In this document: one piece after another, positions 36,952 through 45,569 of the stretch
Position numbering within the stretch: position 1 is the stretch's first letter
How the letters are laid out: each line of letters opens with the position of its first letter
Source of the DNA: Rhodothermaceae bacterium
GTDB taxonomy: Bacteria; Bacteroidota; Rhodothermia; Rhodothermales; Bin80
NCBI GenBank assembly: GCA_009838195.1
Contig: VXSC01000032.1
Coordinates: 52,060-116,059 of the forward strand
DNA length: 64,000 nucleotides
Direction of reading: 5' to 3'
Program-made: the position numbers and the translations under genes
Notes under the pieces: generated by a model
The model's database searches: none
Seen by the model: the letters and a program-made list of their open reading frames with translations, nothing else
What the model was told of the DNA's origin: nothing

Positions 36952-37653
36952 TTACTGAAGAGCCAGCACAAGACCTAACATATAGTCAAATTCATCGACT
37001 AGATCTGTTTCCGGGTATCGCTCTTTCGCTTCAAGAATTATCTCTTCTGCGGTATCCAATTCGCCGGATTCCACATAAGCCCGCGCGGCTGAGCGCAGAT
37101 AATACGGGCTCTGCACTTGATTATCGTCCATCTCAGCGGCACGTTTGAAGAGGTCTGCTGCAAGTGAATAATCCCCCTGCATCTCATGAATTGCGGCACG
37201 GCCGGCCGTTGCACTGGCTCCGAGAAAATCGTCACTCGCGTTGAAATTTTCAAACTGCTCCAAGGCCTGCTCGTACTCTTCTAATTCAAAAAGGGCGTTG
37301 CCTGCATAAAATCTGGCAGTATTCCCGGCAGGGCTACTTCCATAGCGATCAATAATATCCAGAAGCCCTAGCGTTTCGCCACTACCATCCAAAGCCACCT
37401 GATATTCTCCCCTTTCGTACTCAAGAATAATGGCTCCCAGGCGTTCCTGAGCCTGCGTATTCCGCTCACCCTGGATGTAATTAAATCCAAATATTCCCGC
37501 GATAACCGCAATAACACCAATAGCGATGCCAGTAAAGACATTCCGGTTTCCATAATAGGCCGCCAATATGGGAGTGTACCAGCTTTTGCTTGATTCAGCC
37601 CGTTGACTGCCTCTTTGTCCTGTCACTCCTTTCGGAGCTTTCATTTTTGCCAT
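36952..37653 (-). CDS. Membrane-anchored tetratricopeptide-repeat protein
   Basis: The protein has 233 residues. A basic N-terminus is followed by one membrane helix (about 39-57, FTGIAIGVIAVIAGIFGF), then TPR-like repeats such as ARFYAGNALFELEEYEQALEQF and YLRSAARAYVESGELDTAEE. The layout resembles YfgM-type ancillary proteins, which hold a TPR domain in the periplasm, but Bacteroidota also have such proteins of unknown role. It is the first gene of the unit that continues with the NtrC-type regulator, and it is divergent from gapA. Confidence 0.75.
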   Translation of the reverse strand: MAKMKAPKGVTGQRGSQRAESSKSWYTPILAAYYGNRNVFTGIAIGVIAVIAGIFGFNYIQGERNTQAQERLGAIILEYERGEYQVALDGSGETLGLLDIIDRYGSSPAGNTARFYAGNALFELEEYEQALEQFENFNASDDFLGASATAGRAAIHEMQGDYSLAADLFKRAAEMDDNQVQSPYYLRSAARAYVESGELDTAEEIILEAKERYPETDLVDEFDYMLGLVLALQ

Positions 37654-37969
37654 TCTACAATTCTACGTTTGAGTGACTCAAGGAAGTATCTCCTTGCAAA
37701 ATCTTCATGTAATTGAGATACCATCTAATCCTCATCCAATTTCGGATGATCAAACCTTCTACGATTCTGACTGGGTTCGTTCTAACATGCAGAACAAGCC
37801 TGGAAGCCAGCCCATGTAATCATTTTTTGTACTTGTTCGTTTTACCGTCTTTTGTGAAAAATGCTCAATCTGAAAACCTTCAGCTGATCTATCGAAACTT
37901 GGAAGAATAGATCCGTGGGTTTTCTTGCTCAACTTTGTCCTATTCAAAAACAACTTAATTAACCTAAGA
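37654..37969. other. 316-base divergent intergenic region (TPR gene / gapA)
   Basis: No supported gene is seen. The region is AT-rich with several T-runs (for example around 37818-37855) and a 6-base inverted repeat TCATCC/GGATGA (37732-37749). It must contain promoters for gapA to the right and the TPR gene to the left, but no convincing -35/-10 pair was found. The gapA start is preceded by TTAATTAACC without a Shine-Dalgarno sequence. Confidence 0.5.
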
Positions 37970-38980
37970 ATGGCTTATAAACTTGCAATCAATGGCTTCG
38001 GTCGTATTGGCCGTCTCGCGCTTCGTTCGATCTTAGAGCGCAACATTACGGCATTTGATGTCGTTGCGGTAAACGATTTGACGGATGCAGCCACACTTGC
38101 ACACCTATTCAAATATGATTCAGTTCACGGCAAATGGCCGGGAAACGTCTCCATAGACGGAAATAGTCTGTCTATTGGCAACCACAAAATCCCCGTCCTC
38201 AGTGAACGCGATCCTGCGAATTTGCCCTGGTCTGACCTCGACTGTGATATTGTCATCGAATCAACCGGATTTTTTCGGAGTCGCGACACAGCTGCAAAGC
38301 ATATTGGAGCTGGTGCCAAAAAAGTCGTTATTTCTGCCCCCGCCAAGGATCAAGTCGATGCAACGGTCGTGCTCGGAGTGAATGACCATATCCTAACGGG
38401 ACAAGAAGAAATCATCTCTAATGCCAGTTGTACGACCAACTGTATCGCCCCAATGATTAAGGTGGTCGACGATGCCTTTGGAATTCAGGGTGGTTTGATG
38501 ACAACCGTGCATGCTTATACAGGCGGCCAGAAATTACTGGATGCTCCGCATGGCGATCTAAGACGTGCACGGGCTGCTGCCTATTCCATTGTACCAACGA
38601 CCACCGGTGCCGCAAAAGCCGTGGGCTTGGTCCTCCCTCATATGCAGGGAAAACTTGATGGAATGGCACTCAGAGTTCCGATCCCAAGTGGCTCTCTGAC
38701 TGACCTTACCGTCCAGGTCAATGCTTCCCCGAGCAAAGAAGAGGTCAATGCTGCATTTCATGCCGCGGCCAATGGAGCCCTGCAAGAAGTCATGGAGTTC
38801 TGCACGGACCCCATTGTATCCATTGACATCGTTCACAATCCTCACTCTGTGATTTTTGACAGCCTGGCAACAATGGTTCAGGGCAATACGGTCAAGGTCT
38901 TGGGCTGGTACGATAATGAATGGGGATATGCCAATCGGGTCGTCGACATTGCCGCCTTATTGATGAAAAAAGCTGGCTGA
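37970..38980 (+). CDS. gapA: Glyceraldehyde-3-phosphate dehydrogenase, type I
   Basis: The protein has 336 residues from ATG 37970; the earlier in-frame start adds residues with no homology. NAD-binding INGFGRIGRLALR starts the chain, and the catalytic Cys154 lies in SNASCTTNCIAP. HAYTGGQ and the C-terminal WYDNEWGYANRVVD are canonical. The enzyme oxidises glyceraldehyde 3-phosphate to 1,3-bisphosphoglycerate in glycolysis. pgk follows after 17 bases, so the two consecutive steps are co-expressed. Confidence 0.98.
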   Translation: MAYKLAINGFGRIGRLALRSILERNITAFDVVAVNDLTDAATLAHLFKYDSVHGKWPGNVSIDGNSLSIGNHKIPVLSERDPANLPWSDLDCDIVIESTGFFRSRDTAAKHIGAGAKKVVISAPAKDQVDATVVLGVNDHILTGQEEIISNASCTTNCIAPMIKVVDDAFGIQGGLMTTVHAYTGGQKLLDAPHGDLRRARAAAYSIVPTTTGAAKAVGLVLPHMQGKLDGMALRVPIPSGSLTDLTVQVNASPSKEEVNAAFHAAANGALQEVMEFCTDPIVSIDIVHNPHSVIFDSLATMVQGNTVKVLGWYDNEWGYANRVVDIAALLMKKAG

Positions 38981-38997
38981 GGTCAGCATCACCACTG

Positions 38998-40200
38998 ATG
39001 CCGAAATTAACCCTCAAAGATTTAGATCTGCCCGGAAAGTGTGTACTGGTACGCGTGGACTTCAATGTACCTCTGCAATTATCTGAGAAGACCAGTTGCT
39101 ATGAAGTAGTTGACGACACGCGTATCCGCGCTGCTTTGCCTACCATCCAAACAATCACGCAGGCAGGCGGGAAAGCCGTACTCTTAAGCCATTTGGGACG
39201 CCCGAAAGGGCAGCCTGATCCACAATACAGTCTGGCACCGGTTGCCGATTGTTTGAGCGAGCTCTTGGGTACGACTCCACGATTTTCGAGCGAAACAATT
39301 GGACCCGTCGTGCAGAAAACCGTTCGCAACATGCCGAACGGTAGCGTAATCCTGCTTGAAAACACCCGCTATTTCCCCGGAGAAACGAAAAATGATCCAG
39401 ACTTTGCGGCAGAGCTGGCAAAACTCGGAGATCTCTTCGTAAATGATGCCTTTGGAACCGCCCACAGGGCGCACGCCTCAAATGTTGGGGTCGCGAGTCA
39501 CCTCTCTCTGGCTGCTGCCGGACATTTGCTGGAAAAAGAATTGGTGCAATTGGGGCATGCCCTAAAGGCCCCTACTCCACCTACGGTTGCCCTTTTAGGA
39601 GGAGCAAAGGTATCTGATAAGATTGGAGTAATCACGAATCTACTGGAGATTGTGGACCATATCCTGATCGGCGGGGCGATGGCGTATACGTTCCTAAAAG
39701 CAAAGGGAATACCCATCGGTAGCTCCCTCGTAGAAGAAGATCGTCTGAGTGATGCCCTGGCGATGCTGGACAGAGCTCAAGGAAAACTCCTTCTTCCCAG
39801 CGATCACATTGTCAGTACTGCCCTGGATGCATCGGAGGAATCGAAAACCGTGTCAGGAAGCATTGAAGATGGATTTATGGGGCTAGATATTGGTCCGGAA
39901 ACCGTTCATACTTACACCCAGAAAGTCCAGAATGCCAACACCTGCATCTGGAATGGCCCCATGGGGGTGTTTGAGGTGCCGTCGTTTGCGTCTGGAACCA
40001 AAGCCATGGCACAAGCGATGGCTTCAGCGACCCGCAATGGCGCAGTAACGATTATCGGCGGAGGGGATTCCGTGGCCGCTATCAAACAGTTACATCTGCA
40101 TACAGAAGTGACGCATGTATCTACCGGCGGCGGTGCCATGCTGCAATTCCTTGAAGGAAAATCCCTTCCTGGCCTAGATGCGCTGACCGATCAAGCCTAA
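38998..40200 (+). CDS. pgk: Phosphoglycerate kinase
   Basis: The protein has 400 residues from ATG 38998. It has VLVRVDFNVPL near the start, LLSHLGRPKG in the substrate-binding loop, and GGAKVSDKIGVI and the C-terminal GGGDSVAAIKQ for nucleotide binding. It transfers the phosphoryl group of 1,3-bisphosphoglycerate to ADP. It follows gapA on the same strand, with an imperfect stem-loop just beyond the stop. Confidence 0.98.
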   Translation: MPKLTLKDLDLPGKCVLVRVDFNVPLQLSEKTSCYEVVDDTRIRAALPTIQTITQAGGKAVLLSHLGRPKGQPDPQYSLAPVADCLSELLGTTPRFSSETIGPVVQKTVRNMPNGSVILLENTRYFPGETKNDPDFAAELAKLGDLFVNDAFGTAHRAHASNVGVASHLSLAAAGHLLEKELVQLGHALKAPTPPTVALLGGAKVSDKIGVITNLLEIVDHILIGGAMAYTFLKAKGIPIGSSLVEEDRLSDALAMLDRAQGKLLLPSDHIVSTALDASEESKTVSGSIEDGFMGLDIGPETVHTYTQKVQNANTCIWNGPMGVFEVPSFASGTKAMAQAMASATRNGAVTIIGGGDSVAAIKQLHLHTEVTHVSTGGGAMLQFLEGKSLPGLDALTDQA

Positions 40201-40206
40201 GTTCTT

Positions 40207-40240
40207 GCGGGTTTTGCTGGAATTTTGATCCAAAAACCGC
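40207..40240 (+). terminator. Imperfect stem-loop after pgk
   Basis: Arms GCGGGTTTTG (40207-40216) and CAAAAACCGC (40231-40240) pair at nine of ten positions around a 14-base loop, six bases after the pgk stop. No T-run follows, so it is either a weak terminator or a mRNA 3'-end stabiliser for gapA-pgk. Confidence 0.35.
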
Positions 40241-40358
40241 TGGTCTTGTAAGTCGCGGGTAGGATATAATCCCTCTTCCTATCTTTCTGATGGATCTGCC
40301 TCTGAATTCTGATCCCAATAAATATAGTCTGTATATTTCTGGTGTCCCGGAGTAAGAC

Positions 40359-40367
40359 AAGGAGGTG
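40359..40367 (+). promoter_or_regulatory. Strong Shine-Dalgarno sequence
   Basis: AAGGAGGTG ends five bases before the ATG at 40373 and matches the 16S rRNA anti-SD almost fully. Most starts in this window, including those of tuf, rpoB and gapA, have no such sequence, so this gene is an exception. Confidence 0.75.
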
Positions 40368-40372
40368 TAATA

Positions 40373-41659
40373 ATGGATCGTCGTGAATTCGTCCGAAAGG
40401 CTGCCCTAGTTTCTGCTGTTGGCCCGTTTATACGTACACCTCCACGCATTCAACGATATCGGGTTGGACTAATTGGTTCCGGCTGGTGGGGAATGAACAT
40501 CCTCCGCACCGCCATTGCCTCGGGCACTACAGATCCGGTTGCACTCTGCGATGTGGATGACACACATCTCCAACAAGCGGCGGATGAGATTGCGCAAATG
40601 ACAGGATCACGCCCCGCAGTCTATCGGGACCACGAGGCGTTGTTTATGGAGCAGAACTGTGATATCGCGATTATTGCCACACCGGATCACTGGCACGCAC
40701 TTCCTGCCATCACTGCCATAAATGCCGGGGCTCATGTCTACCTCGAAAAACCAGTCAGTCATACAATTGACGAGGGGAAGGCAATCCTGAGAGCGGCTCG
40801 ACTACAGGACCGGATTGTACAAGTTGGTACTCATCGCCGCGTCTCGTCCCATAATTTATCCGCTCGTAATTTTTACAAGGCCGGCAGGGTCGGCAGAGTT
40901 GGCATGGTTCGCGCCTTCGTACATTACGGTGGCAACCGAGGAGAGACCGTACCCGACACTGCAATTCCAGAAGGCCTAGACTGGGATCGCTGGATTGGCC
41001 CAGCGCCCTACCGACCCTTTAATCGTTCCATTCACCCGCGTGGCTTCCGGCAATACCTGGATTTTGCAAATGGACAATTGGGCGACTGGGGAATCCATTG
41101 GCTTGATCAAATCCTCTGGTTCATGGATGAAGAGCCCTTCCCTCATACGATTACCTCTACCGGGGGAAGGCATATCCGTGAAGATTCAAGCGATGCACCA
41201 GATACTCAGGTTGCTACGTTTGCCTTTGAGAAATACACCGCGACTTGGGAGCATCGTCTCTACGGTGCAAATAGCTCGGAAAAATCCAATATCGGCTGCT
41301 ATTTTTATGGAACCAAGGGTATTCTGCACCTCGGGTGGCTGGATGGTTGGACCTTTTATCCCAGCAATTCCCGCGATTCGACTGTTCACGAAGAAGCAGT
41401 CTTGGATCAGCCAGACAGTCAAAATATTCGCGCCCTATGGGATGACCTCATCCGTTCTATCGAATCTTCAAGTACACCAGCATGTGACATTGAATATGGA
41501 TACCGGGCAACCAACATGTGTCTCGCGGCGATGATTGCCCTCAAAGTCAAACGTGCAATCCACTGGAATCACGTCCAGGATACTATCATTGGGGATCCTG
41601 CGGCGCAGGCACTCATGCGCCGACCGTACCGAGAGCCATGGACCTATCCAGAGATTTGA
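40373..41659 (+). CDS. Gfo/Idh/MocA-family oxidoreductase, probable Tat substrate
   Basis: The protein has 428 residues. The N-terminus DRREFVRKAALVSAVGP has a twin-arginine pair and a short hydrophobic stretch. The Rossmann fold starts GLIGSGWWGMN, and EKPVSH (125-130) is the family's conserved Lys-containing motif. The C-terminal half has the GFO/IDH/MocA sheet (WIGPAPYRPFN, GDWGIHWLDQ), a set common in sugar dehydrogenases of Bacteroidota/Planctomycetota. The enzyme should oxidise or reduce a sugar or inositol with NAD(P). The gene stands alone; the sugar cannot be read. Confidence 0.85.
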   Translation: MDRREFVRKAALVSAVGPFIRTPPRIQRYRVGLIGSGWWGMNILRTAIASGTTDPVALCDVDDTHLQQAADEIAQMTGSRPAVYRDHEALFMEQNCDIAIIATPDHWHALPAITAINAGAHVYLEKPVSHTIDEGKAILRAARLQDRIVQVGTHRRVSSHNLSARNFYKAGRVGRVGMVRAFVHYGGNRGETVPDTAIPEGLDWDRWIGPAPYRPFNRSIHPRGFRQYLDFANGQLGDWGIHWLDQILWFMDEEPFPHTITSTGGRHIREDSSDAPDTQVATFAFEKYTATWEHRLYGANSSEKSNIGCYFYGTKGILHLGWLDGWTFYPSNSRDSTVHEEAVLDQPDSQNIRALWDDLIRSIESSSTPACDIEYGYRATNMCLAAMIALKVKRAIHWNHVQDTIIGDPAAQALMRRPYREPWTYPEI

Positions 41660-41756
41660 TCTTACCGCGAACGATGCCCCCATCAGGGTCGAAACCGGAA
41701 TTCTTCCCTTCCAGTACGCTCAACCGATAAGCTCTGTTGCAACTGCCTCCCCTAGC

Positions 41757-42461
41757 TCAGGAATCCACGCGTTCAAGGAGCCACGCAGTGTAGAGAAGTC
41801 CACTCCAGTAGGGTCGGATTAGCCGCAGGCCGGCATTATGACAGATCTGCCGGATTCGATCTGGGCCAACATAAGCAATACCGGCTTCAAGCCTTTTGAG
41901 AAGACGCTCCTTTTTCTTGCCAGTATACCCTCTAAGATCCATGTATCGTATCCATGCATCATAGAACAACTCGAAATAAGGTTCGGATTGATCTCCATGT
42001 AAATCGAAAAGGATGACGGTTCCGCCAGGCTTAACACGCTGTGCAATACTCTGCATGAACGCATCCTTGGATCCATCATCCGATAGAAAATGCATTACAT
42101 TTATGGCAGTCGCCGCATCAAATTGATGGCCGATCTCAAGTTCGTGGGTATATACGTTGTGAAACCGCACACGTGAGGATACCCCTAAATGCTCGGCGAC
42201 CTGCTGTGAATATTCAACCATAGACCGGGACGGATCTACGCAGTCAAATTCCCATCCACTTACCGATGGAGCGAACACTTCAATTTCCCGACCAGTACCA
42301 CATCCTACAATCAGTATCTGGGCCTTTGAACCTAACCGCTCTTGGAGAAGCGCTAAGGTGGCAACGAAAAGTTCATCATAGCCTGGGATCACCCGACTGG
42401 CGAGTTCTTTGTACTCCTCGCCATAATCTCCATCAAAATTAAATGCTTTCGGATCTTTCAC
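41757..42461 (-). CDS. Class I SAM-dependent methyltransferase
   Basis: The protein has 234 residues and begins at GTG 42461. Motif I is ILIVGCGTGREIEVF, with an acidic residue at the end of strand 2 (DCVDPSRSMVEYSQ) and ATAINVMHFL as motif IV. The fold is the common Rossmann methyltransferase; the substrate is unknown. The C-terminal region has an RLIRPYWSGLLYTAWLLE stretch without known motifs. It is divergent from msrP, with 57 bases between starts. Confidence 0.85.
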   Translation of the reverse strand: MKDPKAFNFDGDYGEEYKELASRVIPGYDELFVATLALLQERLGSKAQILIVGCGTGREIEVFAPSVSGWEFDCVDPSRSMVEYSQQVAEHLGVSSRVRFHNVYTHELEIGHQFDAATAINVMHFLSDDGSKDAFMQSIAQRVKPGGTVILFDLHGDQSEPYFELFYDAWIRYMDLRGYTGKKKERLLKRLEAGIAYVGPDRIRQICHNAGLRLIRPYWSGLLYTAWLLERVDS

Positions 42462-42518
42462 TTATCTTCCCTGTGAATGGTTTAAGCTTAGTTTGAAGCC
42501 AGCTAAATTTTCTGAAAA

Positions 42519-43547
42519 ATGGCAAACATTATTCTCTCACCAGATTGGGCGCTAAAGGAAAGCACCTGCACAACAAGGGCAGCATATACGAATCGACGCA
42601 AGTTTGTTCAATCTCTCGGGCTAGGTGCAATAGGGTTTGCCGCTTTTGGAGGATGTTCGGCACAAAGCCGGAATATGGTTGACGGTCCTTTGGATAAAAT
42701 CCCAGACAATGCGCCACGTGACGGATTTCCCGCGCAAAGGAATGAATCCTACGCCGTTCCCGAGAGGGAAGTGACCGAACGCCTCGTTGCTTCATCTTAC
42801 AATAATTTCTATGAATTCATTAATCAGGGAGATCTGAAGAATGTGTGGCCACTGGTGGATGACTATATACCCTTCCCGTGGACATTACAGGTACGAGGGC
42901 AGGTTGAAAAGAGACAGACTTGGGATCTGACACAGTTGATCAAATCCATGCCTCTTGAAGAACGTGTCTATCGCTTTAGATGCGTGGAGGCTTGGTCCAT
43001 GACAATCCCCTGGACAGGATTCCCGCTTTCCAGTCTGATCAATAAGTGTAACCCGAGGTCATCGGCAACGCACGTTAAATTCACATGTGTCGATCGTCCA
43101 GATCAGCTGCCCGGACAAAAGAAAGCTACCTGGTACCCCTGGCCATACTTTGAAGCGTTACGGATGGACGAGGCGATGAATGAGTTGGCCTTTGTCGCGG
43201 TTGGCATGTATGGGGAGCCTCTTCCGAAGCAGAACGGTTCACCTCTTCGACTAGTCCTGCCTTGGAAATATGGCTACAAGGGCCCTAAAGCCATTACTCA
43301 TATTGAGTTTACGCGCAAGCAACCTGGTACTTTCTGGAATGAATTGCAGCCTAGGGAGTATGGATTTCTCTCCAATGTCAATCCCAATATTCCCCACCCT
43401 CGCTGGAGTCAGGCGTCAGAACGCTTTCTGCCGAGCGAAGATGTAGAAAGACGAATCCGCACGCAGTTATTCAATGGATACGATGAATGGGTTGGGGATT
43501 TATATCCCGATGAACCGCGCTCTCCTGCCGGCCCAATTATTCGATAA
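42519..43547 (+). CDS. msrP: Protein-methionine-sulfoxide reductase catalytic subunit MsrP (molybdoenzyme)
   Basis: The protein has 342 residues. A Tat signal NRRKFVQSLGLGAIGFAAFG is preceded by 24 residues. The molybdopterin-ligating Cys154 lies in RFRCVEAWSM, and SSLINKC and VLPWKYGYKGPKAI match the family. MsrP repairs oxidised methionine in periplasmic proteins with electrons from the haem protein MsrQ. No msrQ is found in the window, so its electron donor is unlocated. A MOSC-domain gene, also linked to molybdenum cofactor, lies about 1.1 kb downstream. Confidence 0.92.
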   Translation: MANIILSPDWALKESTCTTRAAYTNRRKFVQSLGLGAIGFAAFGGCSAQSRNMVDGPLDKIPDNAPRDGFPAQRNESYAVPEREVTERLVASSYNNFYEFINQGDLKNVWPLVDDYIPFPWTLQVRGQVEKRQTWDLTQLIKSMPLEERVYRFRCVEAWSMTIPWTGFPLSSLINKCNPRSSATHVKFTCVDRPDQLPGQKKATWYPWPYFEALRMDEAMNELAFVAVGMYGEPLPKQNGSPLRLVLPWKYGYKGPKAITHIEFTRKQPGTFWNELQPREYGFLSNVNPNIPHPRWSQASERFLPSEDVERRIRTQLFNGYDEWVGDLYPDEPRSPAGPIIR

Positions 43548-43556
43548 CCCTCAATT

Positions 43557-43997
43557 CTACCCGCGGCGAAGCGACCGATTCCAAAAATAAGCCAGCACCC
43601 CTGAGAGGATTGCCCCTATCAGGCTGATACCCATCTGAGACGCTGCGATGAGCCAGTGAGCCGGCATCAAGCGATCAATCACAATTTCCTGCGACGCTCC
43701 CGGTCGCACATGCACACGGAGTGAGTCCTGCCCCTTCACGCGAGACCAAAGAGATTGAGGGAGTGACATTCTTTGGCGATCAATCGTTTGGCCATCGGGT
43801 AAGGTTACCTGAAGGTTGATGTACCCATAGGTTACGTCTGCGCGATTTGTCACATCAAACTCCTTCACTTTTGCGATTGCAGGTACACCTTGATTCCATG
43901 TCTCTCTTAACTGTACAGCAACTAGGCCCTGATTCACGGCCAAACAGACCAGTATGAATGGGATTCCCCAAAAAATCCTCGCGATTACTCTTACCAT
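43557..43997 (-). CDS. DUF3592-like membrane protein
   Basis: The protein has 146 residues with an N-terminal helix (about 5-28) and a C-terminal helix (about 113-138). The middle part has strands VPAIAKVKEFDVTNRADVTYGY and RVHVRPGASQEIVIDRL, the look of DUF3592 proteins. Function unknown. It ends nine bases from msrP on the opposite strand and follows the HNH gene by 15 bases on its own strand. Confidence 0.5.
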   Translation of the reverse strand: MVRVIARIFWGIPFILVCLAVNQGLVAVQLRETWNQGVPAIAKVKEFDVTNRADVTYGYINLQVTLPDGQTIDRQRMSLPQSLWSRVKGQDSLRVHVRPGASQEIVIDRLMPAHWLIAASQMGISLIGAILSGVLAYFWNRSLRRG

Positions 43998-44012
43998 CAG
44001 GATCCCAATTCC

Positions 44013-44513
44013 TCAGCTTAGGAATAAGTATGGCTTCCACGTCTCTTCAATATAGCCGACATAGTCACGAATAAACATGACATGGCTGGGTCGAAACGGT
44101 TTCCGGTAGAGAGGCATATTTGCCTCTTCAGGAGTTCGGTCTCCTTTCCGGTTATTACAGGCAATGCACGCAGCGACCAAGTTGGTCCAATGATCTTTCC
44201 CGCCTCGAGATCTGGGTAAAACATGATCCACCGTTAGTGAGTCACGTCGATTACAATACTGGCATCTGTGACCATCTCTGCGAATTACATTTTTGCGAGA
44301 TAACATGATATTCCGATACGGGACACGTACATATCCCCGGAGCCGTACAATACTCGGACAGGGCAGTTTGATCGAAGGGGATCGAAGGAAATAGTCTGGC
44401 ACACTCTCAACAAGGTCCGCTTTGTTCAAGTGAACAAGCACCACCGCTCGACGCACCGTACAGACCGTCAGAGCACTGTAGTCATGATTTAGTACAAGCA
44501 CATGCGCCTTCAT
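44013..44513 (-). CDS. HNH endonuclease family protein
   Basis: The protein has 166 residues from ATG 44513. The N-terminus MKAHVLVLNHDYSALTVC and the zinc-ribbon HNH core (CQYCNRR, then SLTVDHVLPRSRGGKDHW and ACIACNNRKGDRT) mark the stand-alone HNH family common in Bacteroidota and Cyanobacteria. The two C-x-x-C pairs hold structural zinc, and His in DHVLP is catalytic. These genes are typically chromosomal and not part of a restriction system; the natural substrate is unknown. Upstream, about 130 bases separate it from the MOSC gene. Confidence 0.9.
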   Translation of the reverse strand: MKAHVLVLNHDYSALTVCTVRRAVVLVHLNKADLVESVPDYFLRSPSIKLPCPSIVRLRGYVRVPYRNIMLSRKNVIRRDGHRCQYCNRRDSLTVDHVLPRSRGGKDHWTNLVAACIACNNRKGDRTPEEANMPLYRKPFRPSHVMFIRDYVGYIEETWKPYLFLS

Positions 44514-44643
44514 CCGACCTGCGGATTGGGTGCTGAAACGCACATGCTACAGACTTGGAATACTTGAGTAGCGAAGATCTTAGGGGTAACTTGGCGCAGT
44601 TAAATCAGGTAAGCGCCGGATTGCTCCAAACATAAAATATTTC

Positions 44644-45444
44644 TCAATCGAATTCCAGTACCTCTACACAGTCTCCCCTCTGTATGACACCTGTGCTTTC
44701 TGGAACCAAATTTTCTCCGAAGTACACCTTCCCATCCCTTTTTCGAAAACTGCTCAATGTACGCAGCGGTTCCTTGCCCCGTAAAGCCGTGTCCTGATCC
44801 ACCGTTGTGATGGCACATCGCGTGCAAGGCTTCACAACGGAAAAAACGATGTCCCCAATTCGGATCCGCTTCCAGGTGTCTTCACCAAATGGACGATCTC
44901 CAGAGACAACCACATTCGGTCTGAACCGCCCCATCGGAATAGGGGTGGATAACTTCCTGTTTAAGGCTAGAAGAGAGGCCTTTGTGGTACAGAGCAAAGG
45001 ATACCCGTCAACGAAGGAGACTGTAGTCCCTGGCTTGGCATAGGCAGGATCTGCCAATCGTGAATTGGTGTCATACATGTGTACCAGGCGAACTGTGCGC
45101 TCGAGAAAAGTACTCAGCCACACATTAACCTGATCGGAAGCTACCCGCGCAATAACGGAATCCCGCCATATTGAGACCTGAAGGATCGGGGCCGTTTCTC
45201 CAGGAACGTCTACGAATATGCTCTCCTGTCCGAATGCAGATAGCATGACCTTTTCCCCAGGCTGAGGTACAGCCTGAATCAATGACATGTGCGGAATTGT
45301 TCTCTGGGTAAGAAAATTAGCCTCATCATCAACGATCATCCAGCGCCGATCTCCAGCAAGCCCCCAGGGTTTTACTTCTGCGCGTATCTGTGTGACGCGA
45401 TGTGTAGACTTGATTGGATATATATACAACTCCTCGAGAATCAT
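44644..45444 (-). CDS. MOSC-domain protein with N-terminal beta-barrel (YcbX-like)
   Basis: The protein has 266 residues. The N-terminal MOSC_N domain begins LEELYIYPIKSTHRV, with GLAGDRRWMIVD. The MOSC domain carries GRFRPNVVVSGD and the conserved Cys in VVKPCTRCAITTVDQ. Family members carry molybdenum cofactor in transfer or reduce N-hydroxylated compounds. No ferredoxin or CysJ-like domain is fused. It is divergent from the permease gene at 45570 and follows molybdoenzyme-linked genes nearby. Confidence 0.9.
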   Translation of the reverse strand: MILEELYIYPIKSTHRVTQIRAEVKPWGLAGDRRWMIVDDEANFLTQRTIPHMSLIQAVPQPGEKVMLSAFGQESIFVDVPGETAPILQVSIWRDSVIARVASDQVNVWLSTFLERTVRLVHMYDTNSRLADPAYAKPGTTVSFVDGYPLLCTTKASLLALNRKLSTPIPMGRFRPNVVVSGDRPFGEDTWKRIRIGDIVFSVVKPCTRCAITTVDQDTALRGKEPLRTLSSFRKRDGKVYFGENLVPESTGVIQRGDCVEVLEFD

Positions 45445-45569
45445 GATAATGTGTCGAATCGGTTCATAGAACGATTCAATCTACTTGACATTCCCAAAAT
45501 AAAAATGCAAAAGTCCTGCAAAACAAACAAAAATCGCTAACTTGCAGAAATTCTTGAATTTTATTGAAC

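Noticed and set aside
37713..37910. 65-codon open frame upstream of gapA
   Set aside because: Composition is non-coding-like and there is no family match. The region is better explained as divergent regulatory DNA.
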